Assembly: GCA_048213135.1 (NCBI GenBank)
Contig: PS015099.1
Location: forward strand, 95,100 to 120,320
Direction: 5' to 3'
Source of the DNA: Reclinomonas americana ATCC 50394
Taxonomy: Eukaryota > Jakobida > Jakobea > Jakobida
DNA length: 25,221 nt
This document shows positions 22,401-25,221 of this stretch, piece after piece. Position 1 is the stretch's first letter. Each line of letters starts with the position of its first letter. The position numbers were made by a program, and so were the translations under genes. The notes under the pieces were generated by a model. It searched no databases. It saw nothing but the letters and a program-made list of their open reading frames with translations, and was not told the origin of the DNA.

Positions 22401-23728
22401 GGCATCCCAGCTCTGTTTACCATACTCGAGTCACCTGTGGCCACGACTGAGAATCCGCAGCTGCTCAGTGCAGTGGCAAACACGTTTGGCTGGGTCGTCA
22501 ACGGTTTTGCTCGTCATCTCTCGCCTCTACTGCCCATGCGCATGCCACACAATGGTCACGTCTCCTCTACTTTCTCTCCCGCACAGTGAGTGCCAATGCC
22601 GACTCTATTGTCGCTGCCAATGGTGCTGCCGCCCTGCTGCACCTATTTGATATGTTGGAGGACGATGTGTTGTGTGTCGCCATGCTGCTGGAGACAGTGA
22701 CCTCATGCTGCTCGACGGATCGCGGTTTGTTTCTTTGTGCTCGCACTGCGTATTGCCGTCTCTTCACACGATGCATTGGTATTGCTCCGCAGCCTCGGTT
22801 GCGCGACGCCAATTCGCCGCCGCCGGGGTGTGGAACCGAGTGCTTGGTGTCATGCGGCGGCACATTGACGACCCCAAGCCGACCATGGCTGCATGCTCGA
22901 CGACAATCAGCTTGCTCAATGGTATGTGGATTGAAGAATGAGGGAGGGAGAGAGAGAGAGTGAGGACGACTGTGTTTCTCACTCTCCGGCGGCTGCAGCA
23001 AGCAAAGACAATGCGGAGGCATTTGTCGAAGCCGGGGGCATTGAGGCCGTGGTGGGTATCTTGCGTGCCCATGCGGATCATGCCGGCGTGATGGGCAACG
23101 CGTGCGGAGCATTGTGGAACTGCATGCTTGGTTTGTGTGTGTCATGTACAACGAAGAGGCTGCTCAATGACAGCAGTGACTGATGGGGTACGAGTGCGCG
23201 CAGCCTTCCCGGCCAGCAAGCATCGATTCGGAGAGCTGGGTGGTATGGAGCTGCTGGTGTCCACTCTGCGGCAGCATGTGGACTCGTCAATGGTGGTGCA
23301 CACTGGCTGCGGCGCCGCGTGGCGTGCGCTAATTGGATCCGAGGAGAACCAAGTCCGTTTTGGCAATGCCGGCGGCATGGAGCTCCTGGTCACGATGATG
23401 CAGAAGCACGGCGACGATCTCGAAACGGCGGAGAACGTCATTGGCACCGCATGGAAAGCCTGCTGTTCGTATCTTCCATGCGCGCGTGTGCTAACCGGTG
23501 GTTGACAATGCTGCTTGCGCAGTGGTACTGGAGAACCTGCAGCGCTTCGAGGCCGCCGGTGGCTTAGACGAGGTGAAGTCCGTTTACGAGGCTGCACAGC
23601 GTGCGCGAAACGACACGGTGGCCACGTTGGCGTATGTTGTCGGCGAGAAGCTGTTCCGCGATGATGACGTTGGCGGCGGCAACGACGTCGATAGCAGCAG
23701 CAGCAGCACGACCGACGACGATGAATGA
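19446..23728 (+). CDS. Armadillo-repeat protein, 17 exons, 998 aa
   Basis: Exons: 19446-20064, 20132-20284, 20514-20651, 20711-20842, 20902-21069, 21142-21270, 21345-21476, 21561-21680, 21748-21882, 21947-22078, 22163-22294, 22363-22503, 22587-22724, 22793-22921, 22999-23130, 23204-23464 and 23523-23728. All 16 introns are phase 1 and every internal exon is a multiple of three, mostly 120-141 nt. Repeats of 42-46 residues carry Armadillo signatures such as NRAAFLEAGGIAALAATV, NAEAFVEAGGIEAVVGIL and NQVRFGNAGGMELLVTMM. The first 95 residues end in LTLRQLGLRSGMELVVSG, which looks like the last strand of a ubiquitin-like fold (inference). An acidic run (NDDDEEEEEEY) interrupts one repeat and the C-terminus is Ser/Asp-rich. 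Such proteins are scaffolds or adaptors; no specific partner can be named. Donors at 20065, 20285 and 21883 are GTTGCG. It ends 61 bp before the E1 start codon. Confidence 0.92.
20330..20490 (+). repeat. (TCC)n with a perfect 50-bp tandem duplication, intronic
   Basis: In intron 20285-20513, bases 20351-20400 are repeated exactly at 20401-20450. Both copies hold TCGTCTCTCCCTCCTTCCCC and lie within a CTC/TCC trinucleotide run that continues to about 20490. The absence of any mismatch points to a recent duplication. Confidence 0.97.
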
Positions 23729-23789
23729 TGAAAATTGAATGACAACAACAATTGCAAAGGACAAGTCTTTTTTTGAGTCAGACAGAGAC

Positions 23790-24438
23790 ATGGCATCCTC
23801 GTCAACCGCCGTCCCGATGCAAGTCGACGATGCCAGTGGCGCACCGGCAGTGCCGGCCATCGACGAGAGCCTCTACAGTCGACAGCTGTATGTCGTGGGC
23901 GCAGAGGTACCCAAATCGAGACACACACCCACACTTAACAAGCAATGAGAAGAGACAATGGATGCACGCTTGCATTGAGCGAGACAGTGAGGCAGCACGC
24001 AATGCAGGCAGCAGGCAGAGGGATGGAGACGACATGCATGTGTATTTTTAGCATGCGCTCATGCATGCTTCCTCAGGCGCAACGGAAGCTGCTGCACGCT
24101 AATGTGCTCATCTGTGGACTGGATGGCCTCGGAGTTGAGATTGGTGAGTTCATGCGTGAAGAGGAGACAGAGAGACAAAGACAAGATCACTCACATTGTG
24201 TGTGTGTGCAGCCAAGAATGTCGCGCTGGCTGGTGTGCGCTCGATCACACGTTGCGTTATACTGTATGTGTCGCCTTTTTGCAAGGTCGTTGACTCTCTC
24301 TGTTTATCAGTGCAAGACGATGCGGATGTGGTGGTGGCCGATTTGGGCACACAGTTCTATGTGCGCGAGGGCGATGTGGGTCGCAATCGGGCGCTGGTGA
24401 CGGTGCCGCGGTTGGCGGAGTTGAATCCGTATGTGAGG
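23790..24438 (+). CDS. UBA1: Ubiquitin-activating enzyme E1, N-terminal part
   Basis: Exons: 23790-23906, 24077-24143, 24212-24250 and 24311-24438 (117 aa); the gene continues beyond the window. The sequence follows the E1 N-terminus: IDESLYSRQLYVVG, then AQRKLLHANVLICGLDGLGV with the glycine-rich nucleotide-binding-like loop, EIAKNVALAGVRSITL, ADLGTQFYVREGDVGRNRA and PRLAELNPYV. E1 activates ubiquitin with ATP and passes it to E2 enzymes; this first half is the inactive adenylation repeat. The first 20 or so residues (MASSSTAVPMQVDD) are a typical disordered leader. The third intron (24251) has a GTTGCG donor, and splicing it restores SITLQDDADVV, which fixes that unusual site on a highly conserved protein. 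The start is the first ATG upstream of the conserved block. Confidence 0.96.
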
Positions 24439-25129
24439 GTGAGTGGGAAGGGGAAAGGGAGGAGAACGGGGTGAGAGAGGGGGAGGAGAGGGGGAGGAGC
24501 AGGGGAGGAGAAGGGGAGGAGAAGGGAGGGGGAGGAGAAGGGGAGGAGAAGGAGAAGGGAAAAGAAGAAGAAGGGGAGAAGAGGGGGAGGAGAAGGGGAT
24601 GTAAGGAGAAGGAGAAGAACGGGAGGAGCAGGGGAAAAGAAGGAGAAGGAGAACTGGAGGGCGAGACATGAGAAGAGTCGCAGAAGGAGAAGGAGACGAG
24701 AAGGGGAGACGACAGAAGAGACATCGACAGCGGTATTCAGCATTCTCGCAAAGACCACAGCGCCGGTTATCATCCTCAGAAATAGGCCTGTCGTGCACTC
24801 ACTCCTCCTGCTGTCACCTGTCATCTATCTCTCCTCCTGGCTGCTTCCCTTTCCAACTCAGCAGTTCCGTCTCTTCTCGTTCTCGTCTTCTTCCCGTTCG
24901 ACACCATTGAATTAACTTTCTCTTTTCCTCCCTTCTCTTCTGTTGTCTTTTCTGCCCTAATCTTTCTGCTGTTGTCTCTTGTTGCTCTTGTCTCCTCTTG
25001 CCTTCTCTTCCCTCTCCTTTCTCTTCTCAACGTCCCGCTGTTCCTTGCCTTGTCTTTTCTCTTCTCTTTCTTTTCTAATCCTCTTCCCCTCTCCTTTCCC
25101 CCTTCTCTTCTTGCCGCTGGACCTCGCCT

Positions 25130-25207
<78 letters not shown>

Positions 25208-25221
25208 TCTCTCTCTCGTTC
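24439..25221 (+). other. Intron of the E1 gene, purine-rich half then pyrimidine-rich half, open at the window edge
   Basis: A GTGAGT donor at 24439 follows the conserved NPYVR exon. Bases up to about 24725 are GGGGAGGAGAAGG-type repeats. From about 24800 the strand switches to CT-rich sequence, ending in a (TC)n run at about 25131-25203. No exon matching the next part of E1 was found, so the intron appears to be at least 783 bp long. The two halves are roughly complementary in composition. Confidence 0.75.

Overview
This is nuclear DNA of a eukaryote, most likely a free-living unicellular protist. Every protein-coding gene is cut by many spliceosomal introns, coding exons are GC-rich, introns are full of simple-sequence DNA, and intergenic spaces are tiny. 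The closest organism cannot be named from the sequence. Eight genes were rebuilt by joining exons so that codon phase and family consensus agree. No RNA gene, transposon or CRISPR array could be supported. Three runs of N (3867-4714, 16658-17038, 18189-19009) have simple or tandem repeat on at least one side.

Layout: (1) 99-3373 +, 5' partial, a predicted secreted protein with an LPMO-like/copper-binding-type domain followed by a beta-propeller-like domain. (2) 4733-7261 +, 5' end in a gap, a PPR protein with a possible degenerate Smr tail. (3) 7302-9278 -, a membrane-anchored leucine-rich-repeat protein of 373 aa. (4) 9513-12570 +, a short-chain dehydrogenase of the 17-beta-HSD12/3-ketoacyl-CoA reductase type (338 aa). 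(5) 13079-14955 +, a proline-rich, probably nuclear protein of unknown function (492 aa). (6) 15370-19385 -, a secreted serine beta-lactamase-like hydrolase. (7) 19446-23728 +, a 998-aa Armadillo-repeat protein. (8) 23790 onward +, the N-terminus of ubiquitin-activating enzyme E1. Genes 2/3 and 5/6 converge, 3/4 and 6/7 diverge, and 7/8 are in tandem. Stop codons of 2 and 3 are 40 bp apart, start codons of 6 and 7 are 60 bp apart, and 61 bp separate 7 from 8. The genes do not form a pathway.

The most unusual signal is in splicing. Of 64 introns whose 5' splice site could be placed, 23 begin with the same non-standard hexamer GTTGCG; it occurs in all eight genes and on both strands. These donors almost never have G as the last exon base (2 of 23), whereas the other donors nearly always do (35 of 41). 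This looks like a second class of 5' splice site. Other points of interest are micro-exons of 14, 16 and 23 nt, an Armadillo gene with nearly one repeat per exon and all 16 introns in phase 1, LRR introns placed at the same point of successive repeats, and long introns built from tandem duplications.
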